Assembly: GCF_001039355.2 (NCBI RefSeq)
Contig: NW_019775458.1
Coordinates: 605,342 to 668,632 of the forward strand
Source: Lingula anatina
Taxonomy: Eukaryota > Brachiopoda > Lingulata > Lingulida > Lingulidae
Length of the DNA: 63,291 nt
Direction: 5' to 3'
Under the pieces are notes generated by a model. That model saw only the letters and a list, made by a program, of their open reading frames with translations. It made no database searches and had not been told where the DNA came from. How positions within the stretch are numbered: position 1 is the first letter of the stretch; the number at the start of each line of letters is the position of its first letter. Below, piece by piece: positions 62,962 through 63,291 of the stretch. The position numbers and the translations under genes were made by a program.

Positions 62962-63291
62962 CGCCTCCCCACACGTCGTCCCTGCGGGGTACAGTAATTA
63001 AATCTCGGCTCCGTTCGCCATGCGGAAGCTACCTGAGAAATATTAAGTGCGCATGCTCATCAGTTAAACTCGTGGTGAAGAAGGCATAGCGGCTGAAGGC
63101 GATCGAAAAAAAAAACTCTTCTGTTCTATTATCTTTGAAAACAGAGACGAAAAAGGAATAATTTGGCCCGTAGAGCAGCAATGAATCGACTATCTAAGGA
63201 GATAATATCACCAGAGATATTCACGGAAATATTAATGTTCGGAGCCGAGATTTAATTACTGTACCCCGCAGGGACGACGTGTGGGGAGGCG
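62962..63291. repeat. 52-bp perfect inverted repeat around a 226-bp spacer
   Basis: 62962-63013 is the exact reverse complement of 63240-63291, including ACACGTCGTCCCTGCGGGG. The right arm reaches the window edge, so the outer boundary is unknown. Could be the terminal repeats of a DNA transposon. The spacer is CG-richer than the neighbourhood and contains TGCGCATGCT. Confidence 0.9.

Overview
The window is nuclear DNA from an animal, most likely a marine invertebrate with large introns. It is AT-rich, has GT-AG introns with pyrimidine tracts, and carries many microsatellites and short non-autonomous DNA transposons. The proteins resemble both vertebrate and lophotrochozoan or invertebrate-deuterostome homologues, and the sequence alone does not settle the phylum.

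Layout. 1-15242 (+): an S-adenosylhomocysteine hydrolase-like gene (AHCYL/IRBIT type), 16 exons, lacking only its N-terminal exon(s) upstream of the window. 17.2-24.9 kb (-): nuclear respiratory factor 1 (NRF1), convergent with AHCYL, eight coding exon positions; one position in the DNA-binding domain exists as two adjacent alternative exons. 25494-28751 (+): a complete six-exon PLP-dependent serine/threonine dehydratase-family gene, divergent from NRF1. 32.1-34.7 kb (+): an apparent transcription unit with a TATA/initiator promoter, a first exon and a tandem array of repeated exons interrupted by an assembly gap; probably a non-coding RNA. 40513-45281 (-): mitochondrial ribosomal protein L46, five exons found, with the exon for the centre of the protein not found. 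46.6-63.3 kb: no recognisable gene, mostly unique AT-rich DNA with microsatellites and small transposons.

The conserved genes are housekeeping or regulatory genes with no shared pathway. NRF1 is a known activator of nuclear genes for mitochondrial function, and MRPL46 belongs to that class, but their co-location may be chance.

Most interesting: (1) two 53-codon NRF1 exons of identical length and phase, only 41 nt apart, which look mutually exclusive; (2) repeated local tandem duplication of exon-end plus 5' splice site in AHCYL (three introns, up to about 18 copies); (3) the tandem exon array at 32.5-34.7 kb; (4) several MITE families, including one with TTAA flanks present in at least five end-to-end copies; (5) the exon missing from MRPL46.
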